Part shown: positions 15,443-25,000 of the stretch, piece by piece
Layout of the letters: every line of letters begins with the position of its first letter
Position numbering within the stretch: position 1 is the first letter of the stretch
Assembly: GCA_964574985.1 (NCBI GenBank)
Contig: CAZNPH010000010.1
Location: 55,679-119,678 of the forward strand
Reading direction: 5' to 3'
Origin: CAZNPH01 sp964574985
Lineage (GTDB): Bacteria > Bacteroidota > Bacteroidia > Bacteroidales > SM23-62
DNA: 64,000 nucleotides
Program-made: the position numbers and the translations under genes
Notes under the pieces: model-generated
The model's database searches: none
The model's input: the letters and a program-made list of their open reading frames with translations, nothing else
Told to the model about the DNA's origin: nothing

Positions 15443-18142
15443 TTGAAGATCTGCAGGCATATATATTCCATTTTCCGGATATTTGTGGTATTCTGGCTGT
15501 CGGCTTGTTCGACGGAGAAAAATACGCTGGTAACCAGAACATACCACCACATTACATCCAAATACAATATATTTTTCAACGGAGAGGAAAGTTTTCAACG
15601 GGGGCTGAAAAGAGCCCGTGAAAGCATGGAGTATGATTATACCCGGGTACTGCCTCTTTTTACATACGGGGACGAGTCCGTATCACAATCCATTGCCCCC
15701 GATATGGAACGGGCCATCAAGAAGGCCACCAAAGTGATCACCCTGCATTCCATTACCGTGAAGCCCGAATACAAAGACGGTCCGGAAACTCCCAGGCAAA
15801 AAAGGTTTTACCGGAAAAATGAATTCAACAAATACGTGGACGACAATTATCTGCTGTTGGGCAAGGCCTATCTTTACAAGCATGATTTTATGCTTGCTGC
15901 GGAAACTTTCAGGCACATAATTACCGAATTCCCGGATGAGCCAATCCGGTTCAATGCCATGATATGGCTGGCACGAACCCATAATGAAAACGGGGCCCTG
16001 ATCGAATCTGAAAAAATATTGAGCACCCTGGAAAACAACCGGGAACTGCCTGATGATCTGAAAACGGACCTGAATGCCACCTACGCCGATTATTACCTGA
16101 AACAGGATGATTATGCCCGGGCCATACCCAAACTGGAAAGAGCCGTTGCGCGGGCCCGCGAAAAGCACCGGAAAATATTGTACCATTTTGTCCTGGCTCA
16201 GTTATACCAGAGAACCCGGCAATGGAACGAAGCCTCGGACCATTACAGGAAAGTGATCAAATTGAACCCGCCCTATGAAATGACTTTTCATGCAAGGATC
16301 AACCTTGCCGGGGTTTACCAGGCGGGGTCAGGGGACAGCCAGGAGATCAGGAATGAGCTGAGAAAGATGATCCGCGATGAAAAGAACCGTGAATACCTGG
16401 ACCGGATTTACCATGCCCTGGGTGACATTTACCTGAAGGAGGGCAGGACCGGGGAAGCCATCGAATACTACAGGCTGGCTGCGGAAAAAAGTACTTCCAA
16501 TACCCGGCAAAAGACCTTGTCCTACCTGGCCCTGGCCGATCTGTACTATGAGATGCCCGAATATGAAATGGCAGAGGCATATTATGACAGTGCTGTGATA
16601 TATATGGAACCGGATTTTCCCGGATACGAAGACATCCGCACCCAGTCGGAAAGTCTGACCCGGCTGGTTAAGAACCTGAACGAAGTACATTTACAGGACA
16701 GCGTTCAAAGGCTGGCCTCCCTGCCAGAACCGGAATTGTATGCCTTCATTGACGGCATCATCGCTGATGTCAGGGAGAAGGAACGGGAAGAAATGGAAAG
16801 TCAAAGTCTGGCCGCAAGGGACCTCCGGCACGGACGGATGATGTTGTCTGCGGGCAGCAGAAACCGCGACAGCGGTACGGAAGGCGGAAAATGGTATTTT
16901 TACAATGAAGGCGCCAAAAGTTTCGGTCAGCCCGAGTTCATCATGCGGTGGGGGAAGAGGAAGCTGGAGGATAACTGGAGGCGGAGCAACAAGAGCGAGA
17001 TCTCCTTTGGGGGTGAAGAAATGGCCTCCGTTGATTCAGCCGGAGCTGAAGATGCTGCAGGAGAAATCCTCAGCAACAAAAGCCGGGAGTATTACCTGCG
17101 GGATATTCCCCGGACCGATTCCATGATGGAGATATCCCATGAAAAGATACAGGAGGGTTTGTTAAATGCCGGCACCATATACAAGAATGAGCTGAATGAC
17201 CGGGATGAAGCGGTGGAATCGTTCACGGAGCTGATCGGGCGTTATCCGGAGACTGAATACCTGCTGCCGGCCTATTATGAGTTGTATGAAATGTACCGCA
17301 ACGCGGGCAATGAATCAAAAATGAATGTATACAAAAACCGGATCATCAGGGAATTCCCGGAAACACAAACCGCCAGGATCCTTGAGGATCCCTCTTATGC
17401 GGCAGAGATCAACCGGTATCAGGATGAAGTCAACCGTTTCTATGAAAGGACTTATCAGGCCTATGGGCAGGGCCGGTATCAGGAGGTGATCTCTTTGTCG
17501 GAAGAGGCGGCGGAGAAATACGAAGGCAATGAAGTGCTTCCCAGGTTTGAAATGCTGAAGGTCTTGTCCATCGGCCAGCTCAGTGATAAACGTGTCTTTG
17601 CAGCTCATCTTGATTCCATCCTGCTGAAGTATCCCGGTCATGAGGTTGCCGGTCATGCCCGGGAGATCCTTGCCTATATCAACCGTGCAAGTCCGGTCGT
17701 CCGTGAGGAACGGCAGGTGGCCGAAGCGGAAAAGATCTACCGGTATGATCCGGGCAGCGTGCATTTTACCTCCATGGCCGTGAAGTCGGGAACGGACTTC
17801 AACCAGATCCGCTTCAACCTGATCAATTTCAATCTCGATCACCATCCCCGCCGGGAATTTGAAGTGACTGAGCAGGCACTGGGCGAAGAGTACCACCTGG
17901 TCACAGTCAAGTCATTCGAAAACGATTCCCTGGCCGGGAACTACCTCGCGGGAGTGGATACCTCGTCCATGACATTCCATGGATTCGATGAACAGCCATG
18001 GGCCCGTTTGTTCGTTATTTCTTCGGACAACAACACCACCCTGCTGATGGACAAGGATCTGGAGAAATACCTTGCGTTCTACCGGGAATATTACCTGGGG
18101 GATGTGGAAACAACCGGAAAAACAACCATGAACAAACCATGA
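15443..18142 (+). CDS. sprE: T9SS lipoprotein with TPR repeats, SprE/PorW
   Basis: An 899-residue lipoprotein. A short hydrophobic leader ends in WLSACST, giving a lipidated cysteine at about residue 22. Tetratricopeptide-like repeats cover most of the protein (for example LLGKAYLYKHDFMLAAETFRHI, ALGDIYLKEGRTGEAIEYY), with further TPR-like units near residues 565-760. The opening after the leader, TYHHITSKYNIFFNGEESF, is what I know from SprE/PorW, an outer-membrane-associated part of the type IX secretion system. The start is TTG at 15443. A TAA at 15425 closes the frame and no ATG lies between. Its stop overlaps the porX ATG (18139-18142). Because PorX is the T9SS response regulator, the pair reinforces the call. 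Confidence 0.83.
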   Translation: MKICRHIYSIFRIFVVFWLSACSTEKNTLVTRTYHHITSKYNIFFNGEESFQRGLKRARESMEYDYTRVLPLFTYGDESVSQSIAPDMERAIKKATKVITLHSITVKPEYKDGPETPRQKRFYRKNEFNKYVDDNYLLLGKAYLYKHDFMLAAETFRHIITEFPDEPIRFNAMIWLARTHNENGALIESEKILSTLENNRELPDDLKTDLNATYADYYLKQDDYARAIPKLERAVARAREKHRKILYHFVLAQLYQRTRQWNEASDHYRKVIKLNPPYEMTFHARINLAGVYQAGSGDSQEIRNELRKMIRDEKNREYLDRIYHALGDIYLKEGRTGEAIEYYRLAAEKSTSNTRQKTLSYLALADLYYEMPEYEMAEAYYDSAVIYMEPDFPGYEDIRTQSESLTRLVKNLNEVHLQDSVQRLASLPEPELYAFIDGIIADVREKEREEMESQSLAARDLRHGRMMLSAGSRNRDSGTEGGKWYFYNEGAKSFGQPEFIMRWGKRKLEDNWRRSNKSEISFGGEEMASVDSAGAEDAAGEILSNKSREYYLRDIPRTDSMMEISHEKIQEGLLNAGTIYKNELNDRDEAVESFTELIGRYPETEYLLPAYYELYEMYRNAGNESKMNVYKNRIIREFPETQTARILEDPSYAAEINRYQDEVNRFYERTYQAYGQGRYQEVISLSEEAAEKYEGNEVLPRFEMLKVLSIGQLSDKRVFAAHLDSILLKYPGHEVAGHAREILAYINRASPVVREERQVAEAEKIYRYDPGSVHFTSMAVKSGTDFNQIRFNLINFNLDHHPRREFEVTEQALGEEYHLVTVKSFENDSLAGNYLAGVDTSSMTFHGFDEQPWARLFVISSDNNTTLLMDKDLEKYLAFYREYYLGDVETTGKTTMNKP

Positions 18143-19695
18143 ACGAGATCAGCATATTATGGGTCGATGATGAGATAGACCTGTTGAAACCGCACATCAT
18201 GTTCCTTGAAGAGAAGGGATATCATGTGGATACTGCGGATAACGGGAATGATGCCCTGGATATGGTTGCAACAGGGGACTATGCGATGATTTTCCTGGAC
18301 GAACATATGCCGGGGATGAACGGATTGGAAACACTGGCAGGCATCAAGGAGATATCAACCGGGATGCCCGTGATCATGATCACCCGCAGCGAAGAGGAAG
18401 AGCTTATGGATGAGGCCATCGGGTCAAAGATCGCGGATTATCTGATCAAGCCGGTCAATCCCAAACAGATCCTGCTGACCATCAAGAAACATGTGGATAC
18501 CCGCAGACTGGTCACCCGGAAAACTACAGAGGCATACAGGGCTGCATTTTCCGGCATCGGGAATCTGATCGCCGGTGCCGGGGACATACGGGACTGGGAG
18601 GAAATATACCGGAAGATCGTTTTCTGGGAACTCGAGCTTGAAAACAGCGGGGATGCCGGGATGTCGGAAATACTGGTCATGCAGAAAGCCGAAGCCAACA
18701 GGGAATTCGCACGCTTTGTAGAAAAAAGGTATTCGGACTGGATCGCGGGGGATGCCGGGGATATTCCCTGTATATCGGTTAACCTGTTGAAAGATAAAGT
18801 TTTCCCCCTGATTGAATCCGGGGAAAAAGTGGTGCTTCTGCTTTTGGATAACCTGCGTTTTGATCAGTGGAGAACTCTTTTCCCGGTCATCAGGGAACAT
18901 TTTCACCTGGAATCGGAAGAGCTGTACTGCAGTATCCTGCCCACCACCACGCAATATGCCAGGAATGCTTTGTTTGCCGGACTCATGCCGGAGGACATCC
19001 AGAAATTGTATCCGGGGCTCTGGGTGGATGAGGATGAGGATGAAGGCAAAAACCTGATGGAAAAAGAGTTGTTGACCAAACAACTGAACCGCTTCAGGAA
19101 ATCCTGGAAAGTAAAATATGAAAAATCAAACAACCAGAAATCAGGCAAAAAGATTGCTGATAATGTACAGGACCTGCTGGTCAATGACTTTGTGGTGCTG
19201 GTTTATAATTTTGTGGATATGATGGCCCATGCCCGGACCGAAATGGATATGATCCGGGAACTGGCTTTCGATGAACCGGCCTACCGTTCCCTTACTTTGT
19301 CCTGGTTCAGTCATTCCCCGGTCCTGGATCTGATCAGAAACCTGTCGGGCCAGCCGGTGAAACTGATTATCACTACCGATCACGGTTCCATCCGGGTGGA
19401 CAATCCCATCCGGGTGGTCGGAGACCGGAAAACGAGCACCAACCTGCGGTACAAACAGGGAAGGAGTCTGAATTACAACCGGGAGGAGGTATTTTCCGTA
19501 AAGGATCCCGGAAGCATACATCTGCCTGCCGCGAATCTCAGCTCTTCTTTTATATTTGCCAGAATGAACGATTACATGGTGTATCCCCGGAATTATCATC
19601 ATTATGTGAATCTTTACCGGAACACTTTCCAGCATGGAGGAATATCCATGGAAGAAATGATGATCCCCTTTGTTGTATTGTCTTCATCAACGTAA
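18139..19695 (+). CDS. porX: T9SS response regulator PorX with PglZ-type domain
   Basis: A 518-residue two-domain regulator. Residues 1-120 are a receiver domain, with acidic residues DDE at 10-12, the phospho-acceptor D54 in FLDEHMPG, and the conserved lysine in YLIKPVNP. The rest is an alkaline-phosphatase-superfamily PglZ domain: VLLLLDNLRFDQW and ITTDHGSIRV supply the metal-binding D and DHG. PorX works with the sensor PorY and the sigma factor SigP to control type IX secretion genes, and has been reported to hydrolyse oligonucleotide signals. The ATG at 18139 overlaps the sprE stop as ATGA, so longer starts are rejected. No porY is in this window. Confidence 0.92.
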   Translation: MNEISILWVDDEIDLLKPHIMFLEEKGYHVDTADNGNDALDMVATGDYAMIFLDEHMPGMNGLETLAGIKEISTGMPVIMITRSEEEELMDEAIGSKIADYLIKPVNPKQILLTIKKHVDTRRLVTRKTTEAYRAAFSGIGNLIAGAGDIRDWEEIYRKIVFWELELENSGDAGMSEILVMQKAEANREFARFVEKRYSDWIAGDAGDIPCISVNLLKDKVFPLIESGEKVVLLLLDNLRFDQWRTLFPVIREHFHLESEELYCSILPTTTQYARNALFAGLMPEDIQKLYPGLWVDEDEDEGKNLMEKELLTKQLNRFRKSWKVKYEKSNNQKSGKKIADNVQDLLVNDFVVLVYNFVDMMAHARTEMDMIRELAFDEPAYRSLTLSWFSHSPVLDLIRNLSGQPVKLIITTDHGSIRVDNPIRVVGDRKTSTNLRYKQGRSLNYNREEVFSVKDPGSIHLPAANLSSSFIFARMNDYMVYPRNYHHYVNLYRNTFQHGGISMEEMMIPFVVLSSST

Positions 19696-19706
19696 ATTTG
19701 CCATCC

Positions 19707-20123
19707 ATGGGCCAGTATGTTGTCAATTCCCCGGAACAAATGTTCCCGGTTGCAGGAAATATCCTGGAGGAAGACCGGTCGGCCAGGATATTCGCTGTTT
19801 ACGGGGAGCTGGGATCCGGAAAAACGACCCTGATCAAGGCCATGTGCCGGCAACTGGGGGTAAAGGACCCGGTCACCAGTCCTTCTTTCCCGTTGATGAA
19901 TGAGTATATGGGCGCCGGGGGGATCAGGGTGTATCATTTCGATTTTTACCGGCTCGAAAAACTGGAGGAGATCTATGATATCGGGTATGAGGAATTCCTT
20001 TACAGCGGTCATTATTGCTTCATTGAATGGCCGGGAAAGGCGGGAAACCTGCTGCCCGGAACGACCGTTAAAGTATTCATCCTGCTTGCCGGGGACCGGT
20101 CACGGATGGTCCGGACGGAATGA
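19707..20123 (+). CDS. tsaE: tRNA threonylcarbamoyladenosine biosynthesis ATPase TsaE
   Basis: A 138-residue P-loop ATPase needed, with TsaB and TsaD, for t6A37 in ANN-decoding tRNAs. The Walker A GELGSGKTTL, the switch TSPSFPLMNEY, and the HFDFYRL and FIEWPGKAGNLLP blocks are all seen. I use the ATG at 19707. A TTG at 19698, only 2 bases after the porX stop, is an alternative adding three residues. It probably belongs to the porX transcript. Confidence 0.95.
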   Translation: MGQYVVNSPEQMFPVAGNILEEDRSARIFAVYGELGSGKTTLIKAMCRQLGVKDPVTSPSFPLMNEYMGAGGIRVYHFDFYRLEKLEEIYDIGYEEFLYSGHYCFIEWPGKAGNLLPGTTVKVFILLAGDRSRMVRTE

Positions 20124-20210
20124 GCTGTCAACCGGAGGTTTTTATTTGATTATCATCAGTATTTATATTATGTTTAAGTACCTTTTCAACCATTCAAACA
20201 AGGCACGGCC

Positions 20211-21434
20211 ATGAGTGATCCCGAATCGTCCTATCCGCGGTTTTCCCTCAGCAGGGAGGGTTTGCTTCCTCAGGAAGAAATGCTTGAGGTCAGTCAGAAG
20301 AAAAAGCAAATGATCATCGGGATCCCCAGGGAGGCCCAGGAGTATGAAAGCCGGGTGGCCCTGACTCCGGAAGCGGTTGGCCAGCTGGTTGAAAACGGAC
20401 ACGAGGTGGTGATCGAATCGGGTGCAGGGAAGGGGGCTTTTTATGAGGACACCGATTACAGTGAACTGGGAGGATACATCGAAGAAAAAAAGGAAACCGT
20501 ATTCCGTTCGGACATCATACTGAAGATCGCTCCGCTGACATTCGGGGAGGTGGAAATGACCCGGGACAAACAATTGGTGATCTCTTCCCTGCATATGAAC
20601 GATCAGACGGAACAACTGATCAAAAAGATGATGGCCAGAAAAGTCACCGCCATTGCTTATGAGAATATCAAGGACGAGCATGGCATCTATCCCGTGGTCC
20701 GTTCCATGAGTGCCATCGCGGGGAACACTTCAATTCTGATTGCCGGGGAATACCTGAGCAACAGCAGGGGAGGAAAGGGTGTTATGCTGGGGGGATTGGC
20801 CGGGATCACACCTGCGGAAGTGGTAATCCTGGGAGCCGGTACTGCAGCGGAGTTCGCGGCACGTGCGGCGATCGGACTGGGTGCGGAGATCAAGGTGTTC
20901 GACAGTTCGGTCCATCGCCTCAGGAGGCTGGAAACCAATGTCGGGCAGCGTTTGTATACTTCCGTATTTCATCCCCGGGTGCTGGAAAAGGCCCTCCGGT
21001 CGGCCGATGTGCTCATCGGTGCCCTTTACCTGATCGAGAAAGGCCCGAGATACCTGGTTACGGAGGATATGGTCAAGGGCATGAAGAACGGTTCGCTGAT
21101 CATCGACATCAGCATAGACCAGGGAGGATGTATAGAAACCTCGGAATGCAGGAACCATAAGGATCCTGTATATGTCCGGTACGGGGTCTTTCATTATTGT
21201 GTTCCCAACATCCCTTCCCGGGTGTCCAGGACCGCATCCATCGCTGTCAGCAATGTGCTGGCACCCCTGCTCCTGGATATGGGCAGCGCGGGAAGCATTC
21301 AGCAATTTCTCAAGGGAAACGCGGGGGTACGGAACGGGGTCTATATATTCAGCGGGAGTTTGACCAATTCGTTCATCGGCAGTCATTTCGGGATTGCTTC
21401 CAAGGACATCAACCTGCTGATGGCAGCCTTCTGA
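20211..21434 (+). CDS. ald: Alanine dehydrogenase
   Basis: NAD-dependent interconversion of L-alanine and pyruvate plus ammonia. 407 residues. The N-terminal substrate domain shows GIPREAQEYESRVALTP and LKIAPL. The Rossmann part shows VVILGAGTAAEFAARAA, followed by VFDSSVHRLRRLE (the aspartate that binds the NAD ribose). The catalytic-region histidine is in SSLHMND. The protein is longer than the 370-residue Bacillus type because of about 38 extra N-terminal residues, so a start further in (MIIGIPRE) is conceivable. The stop lies inside the first unit of a 28-bp tandem repeat. Confidence 0.9.
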   Translation: MSDPESSYPRFSLSREGLLPQEEMLEVSQKKKQMIIGIPREAQEYESRVALTPEAVGQLVENGHEVVIESGAGKGAFYEDTDYSELGGYIEEKKETVFRSDIILKIAPLTFGEVEMTRDKQLVISSLHMNDQTEQLIKKMMARKVTAIAYENIKDEHGIYPVVRSMSAIAGNTSILIAGEYLSNSRGGKGVMLGGLAGITPAEVVILGAGTAAEFAARAAIGLGAEIKVFDSSVHRLRRLETNVGQRLYTSVFHPRVLEKALRSADVLIGALYLIEKGPRYLVTEDMVKGMKNGSLIIDISIDQGGCIETSECRNHKDPVYVRYGVFHYCVPNIPSRVSRTASIAVSNVLAPLLLDMGSAGSIQQFLKGNAGVRNGVYIFSGSLTNSFIGSHFGIASKDINLLMAAF

Positions 21435-21487
21435 CGGCTGCTTTCTGATGTCTGCCTTTTGATGGCTGCTTTCTGGTGTCTGCCCTC
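21432..21487. repeat. Two-copy 28-bp tandem repeat over the ald stop codon
   Basis: Units 21432-21459 and 21460-21487 are the same length and differ at a few positions (tgacggctgctttctgatgt versus tgatggctgctttctggtgt). The first unit begins with the ald TGA. It may be a small duplication, and no longer array is seen. Confidence 0.6.
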
Positions 21488-21529
21488 TGATGAAAGGTTG
21501 TGGGCAAACCCCTGAATTTTTTTGCCGCC

Positions 21530-22078
21530 ATGAAAAAAAAGTGGATCATCATACCGGCTCTGACTGTTCTGATTGCAGGATGTGAAACGGAAGAGCCTGT
21601 GCCCGAACAATCCGGCACCTTCATACTGAGTTCGGAAAAGATCCTTGCCGGCGAATCCTATGTGGTGTACGGATTCTCATTTGAGCAGTCCGAATTGATC
21701 CGGTATTCCATCACCCAGTCCGAAAAACCGGACCTGCTGCTGACTGATTCCACCAATGTGGCCAACGAGATCATCGGGGGCATATTGACCAGTCCGTCCA
21801 ACGACCATGCCTTTCACCTGGAGGGGGAGTTTGCCTCGGCCGGGGAAGCCCTTTCATTTTATGAGAATTACACCCAGGTGACTGCCACCCGGTTCAGCAC
21901 TTTCGGCAGGCCCGTACGCGGGAACCAGGTATGGACCGTCCAAACCACCCGGGAAACCTATGCCAAGATCCTGATCAAAAGTGTGGCGGTCATCCCTGCA
22001 GGCAATCCCCATGTCGAAGCGGAGATACAATGGCATTACCAGGAAGATGGTTCCGGGGACCTTTCGGGAACGGACTAA
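21530..22078 (+). CDS. Predicted lipoprotein of unknown function
   Basis: A 182-residue exported protein. The leader MKKKWIIIPALTVLIAGCET ends in a clear lipobox (LIAGC, cysteine at residue 18). The mature part is rich in beta-strand-like alternation and contains no family motif that I recognise. A start further upstream is possible in the open frame, but only the ATG at 21530 gives a clean signal peptide. The stop overlaps the convergent outer-membrane barrel gene by 4 bases. It probably sits in the inner leaflet of the outer membrane or on the surface. Function unknown. Confidence 0.7.
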   Translation: MKKKWIIIPALTVLIAGCETEEPVPEQSGTFILSSEKILAGESYVVYGFSFEQSELIRYSITQSEKPDLLLTDSTNVANEIIGGILTSPSNDHAFHLEGEFASAGEALSFYENYTQVTATRFSTFGRPVRGNQVWTVQTTRETYAKILIKSVAVIPAGNPHVEAEIQWHYQEDGSGDLSGTD

Positions 22079-25000
22079 AAAGATGCCCTGACTTCCAGCA
22101 TCCCGGTATGAACGGATGGTTCATTTTCCGAGATTCGTCCCTCGTACCGCAGGTTCAGTTCAATGCCCCCGGCGATCCTTTTCCGGAGTATAAGCTCCCA
22201 GGTCCCGTTCCTCCCCGGCTGGAGTCCGTTTAACATTTCATATGCGATGGAAGTCCCGGAGGCGGCATTGGTGGAAAGATACACGAAATGGCCCCGGGCG
22301 GAAAGATTGATGTTGTTGACCATGCCGTAGTTGATGCCGGTGCCCAGGTTGTTTTCGGTAACTTCTTCGATGTTCAGTTCGTTTTTGCGCCGGGCCAGGA
22401 GCCAGGACAGGGTAAAACGAAAACGGAGTCCGGGCTGGTACCGGAAGGAAAGATCATTTTGCATAAAGCCGATCCTGTAATTCCGGTCACTGAAAAATTC
22501 AGACTGATATTCTTTGATGCCCTTTTCCGCGTTGTCCAGCAGGGAGATGGACTGGCCGGTGTTCCACCGCGCTTTCAGGGAATTTGACCGGAGCGAACGG
22601 GTATCGGTCCCGTTGGCAAGCAGATTCCTGCTCCGGTTGAACTGATATATATGGTCTATTCCGAACACCGGGCTGGCCCGGTTGAAAGAAAGAGCGTTCC
22701 GCAGGGAAGAAGAAAGGTTGAGCAGACCCGCGTCCCCGTTGAGATAATTCCCCGGGTAAAGGTCCCGGAAAAAATCGGCAGCCGTTTTTTTACCGTTCAT
22801 CCTGAATGCAAACCGGTTGGAGAACCGGGAAACGAATTTTCCGAATCCCCCGGATTGTCCCCACGCAGCCGCAGGATTCAGGTGGATGCTGTGGTTGAAT
22901 TGATTGGTATGTACCTGGATGTAATCCCTGGAAGGAATGAATACCCGGATGAAACGGGCTTCATCCCTGAAACGGGCGATCTCGAATTCGTCAAGCTCAC
23001 GGATCCCGTTTTGGTTGTAGTCCGCCCACCGGTATATCCCCTGCCCGTGAGCCACTTCGATATAGGAATATTCCTTCCGTGTTTCCAGTCCGTTCCCCGT
23101 TTCATAAAAAGTTGAAAAAGCAACGGCCCGGCCCAGTATCCGGAGGCGGTGTTCGACCCGGGTGGTCAGTGATTGCTCACGGGGTGCGGACAGGAGACTG
23201 GTATCGGGAATGTCCAGCTTCCTGAAATTGAGTATGGCAGTGAGGTTGTGGTCGGGATTCCGGGACAGTTGCGCTCCCAGGTTCAGGCTCTGACCTGTGG
23301 AGGCATCCTCCAGCCGGTTCCCGGCGGGAAGGCGATCCATGCGCCTTTTGTAACTGAGGAGGTAACGGTTTTGAACAGTATCCGGACTCCGGATGAACAG
23401 CTCAAATTCCTGCCAGGAAAAACTGTTGGTGAGCAGACTGTCACCGGGGGCGTTTTTCCAGAGGTTTTGCTCAGACTCTTCGCGCAGGCCGATCCTGAAC
23501 GGACCCGCTTTTCTGGAAATTTCGGCGTGGTGGCGAAGGAAACCCGAACGGGAGAAAGGGTCATCTGCATGCATGTAACTCCCGTGGAGGTCCAGGGCAT
23601 AAGAACCCCTGTGCCCCGAGGCATGCAGGATGTTCCGGAATCCCGAATAACCGGATCCGCTGGAGAGCATTGTGCCTGAATATCCTGCATGTCCCAGGTT
23701 TTTCCGGTTGTAGGTGAAGGTAAGTTCAGCCTGGTTTTCACTTCCTTCCGGCAAATCATCCGAAAGATTCCAGTCACGCTGAAATTCAACCGGGCGGTAC
23801 CGTTCAACGGGGCTGAAATTTTCACCCCTGCGCTCATACGCTGCGGAGAGCACCAGCCGGTGCAGACCGGTGTCCCTGAGCAGTTCACGGGAAAGGTTTG
23901 CCTGCAGCGCATATCCGGTGTTGTCGCGGTTGCCTTTTCCGGAGAAGCTGTTCAGGTCATGGTTGCTCAAACCCAGTTCAAAGCCGGCCTGTGTATAACG
24001 GCCCGGCCGGATCCGGCCGCCCAGGGTAAACAGTTGTTTGCTTTCGGGTGCGACCAGCCGTCTCACCGGTTCATGGGTTCCCTGCCTGACCCCGTTTTCC
24101 GGGGCCACCCACCGGTAGACCTTTCCGTTCACGGCGCTGCTGGCGGACACGTAGTTGCCCCGGTTTTCCCCGACATAGGAAAAGCCCACACGGTAAACCG
24201 CCCGGGCCGGATCCGCGGAAAAGACGAAAACCCCCGGATATGTGCGTCCGTTAACCGTGGTATCGGTTTTTCTGTAAAGGACTTCGTTTTGGTTGAAGTC
24301 CACACTGTCAACGTTCAGGATGACTGCCTTTTCCAGATGGTCCCCGATCGAATCCAGCAAGCTTTTTTCTTCCCTGTCCAGGTCCTGCCTGAGGGTCTGG
24401 TTCCGGGCATCATGCTCCGAATAGACATTCAGCCAGAAGGCACCGTTTTTTGTATGCAGGACATTGCTGTTGTGCAGCAGGAACCGGGCATAATTCTTTT
24501 CAGAATATTCAAATTCAACGGTGATCCTCTTGTCCTTGGTGATGGGGCGGTTGGGTGTAAAGGTGATCTCCGCACGGTTGTAGTCGACGGTATAATCATG
24601 GCCGATCCCCCTTTGCATAAGCTCTCCGTCAATGTACACCCGTTCGCTTCCGGCCAGTACGATGATGTACCGCTCATTGTTCGCCCCCTTTAATGTATAC
24701 GGACCCTGGGTTCCTTCCTGCCCGATGAAGAAATTCCTGTTGTATTTACCCTTGGAAACGGCCGCGGCCAGGGTGCTGGAAACTTTTTTCCCCGGCTTTT
24801 TACCGGAGCCGAAAGAAGATGAGAATTCCCCTCCCTGGAGTTTTTTGCTGAATTGCATGAAATGACCGGGCGGACCGGCGATCTCGAAATCTCCGGCTGT
24901 CAGGCGGGTCCTTTGATTGTAAAGCCGGATATATACCCGGTCAAAATCCCTGATTTGCTGGGAGGTGCCGTCGGGTTGCAGGGGTATGTTGGCATCCGAT

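Noticed and set aside
18700..19695. A BREX phage-defence PglZ protein
   Set aside because: The PglZ-type domain is fused to a receiver domain in the PorX arrangement, next to sprE, and no other BREX genes are present.
21432..21487. A CRISPR array at the 28-bp repeats
   Set aside because: Only two directly adjoining copies with no spacers, and no cas genes in the window.
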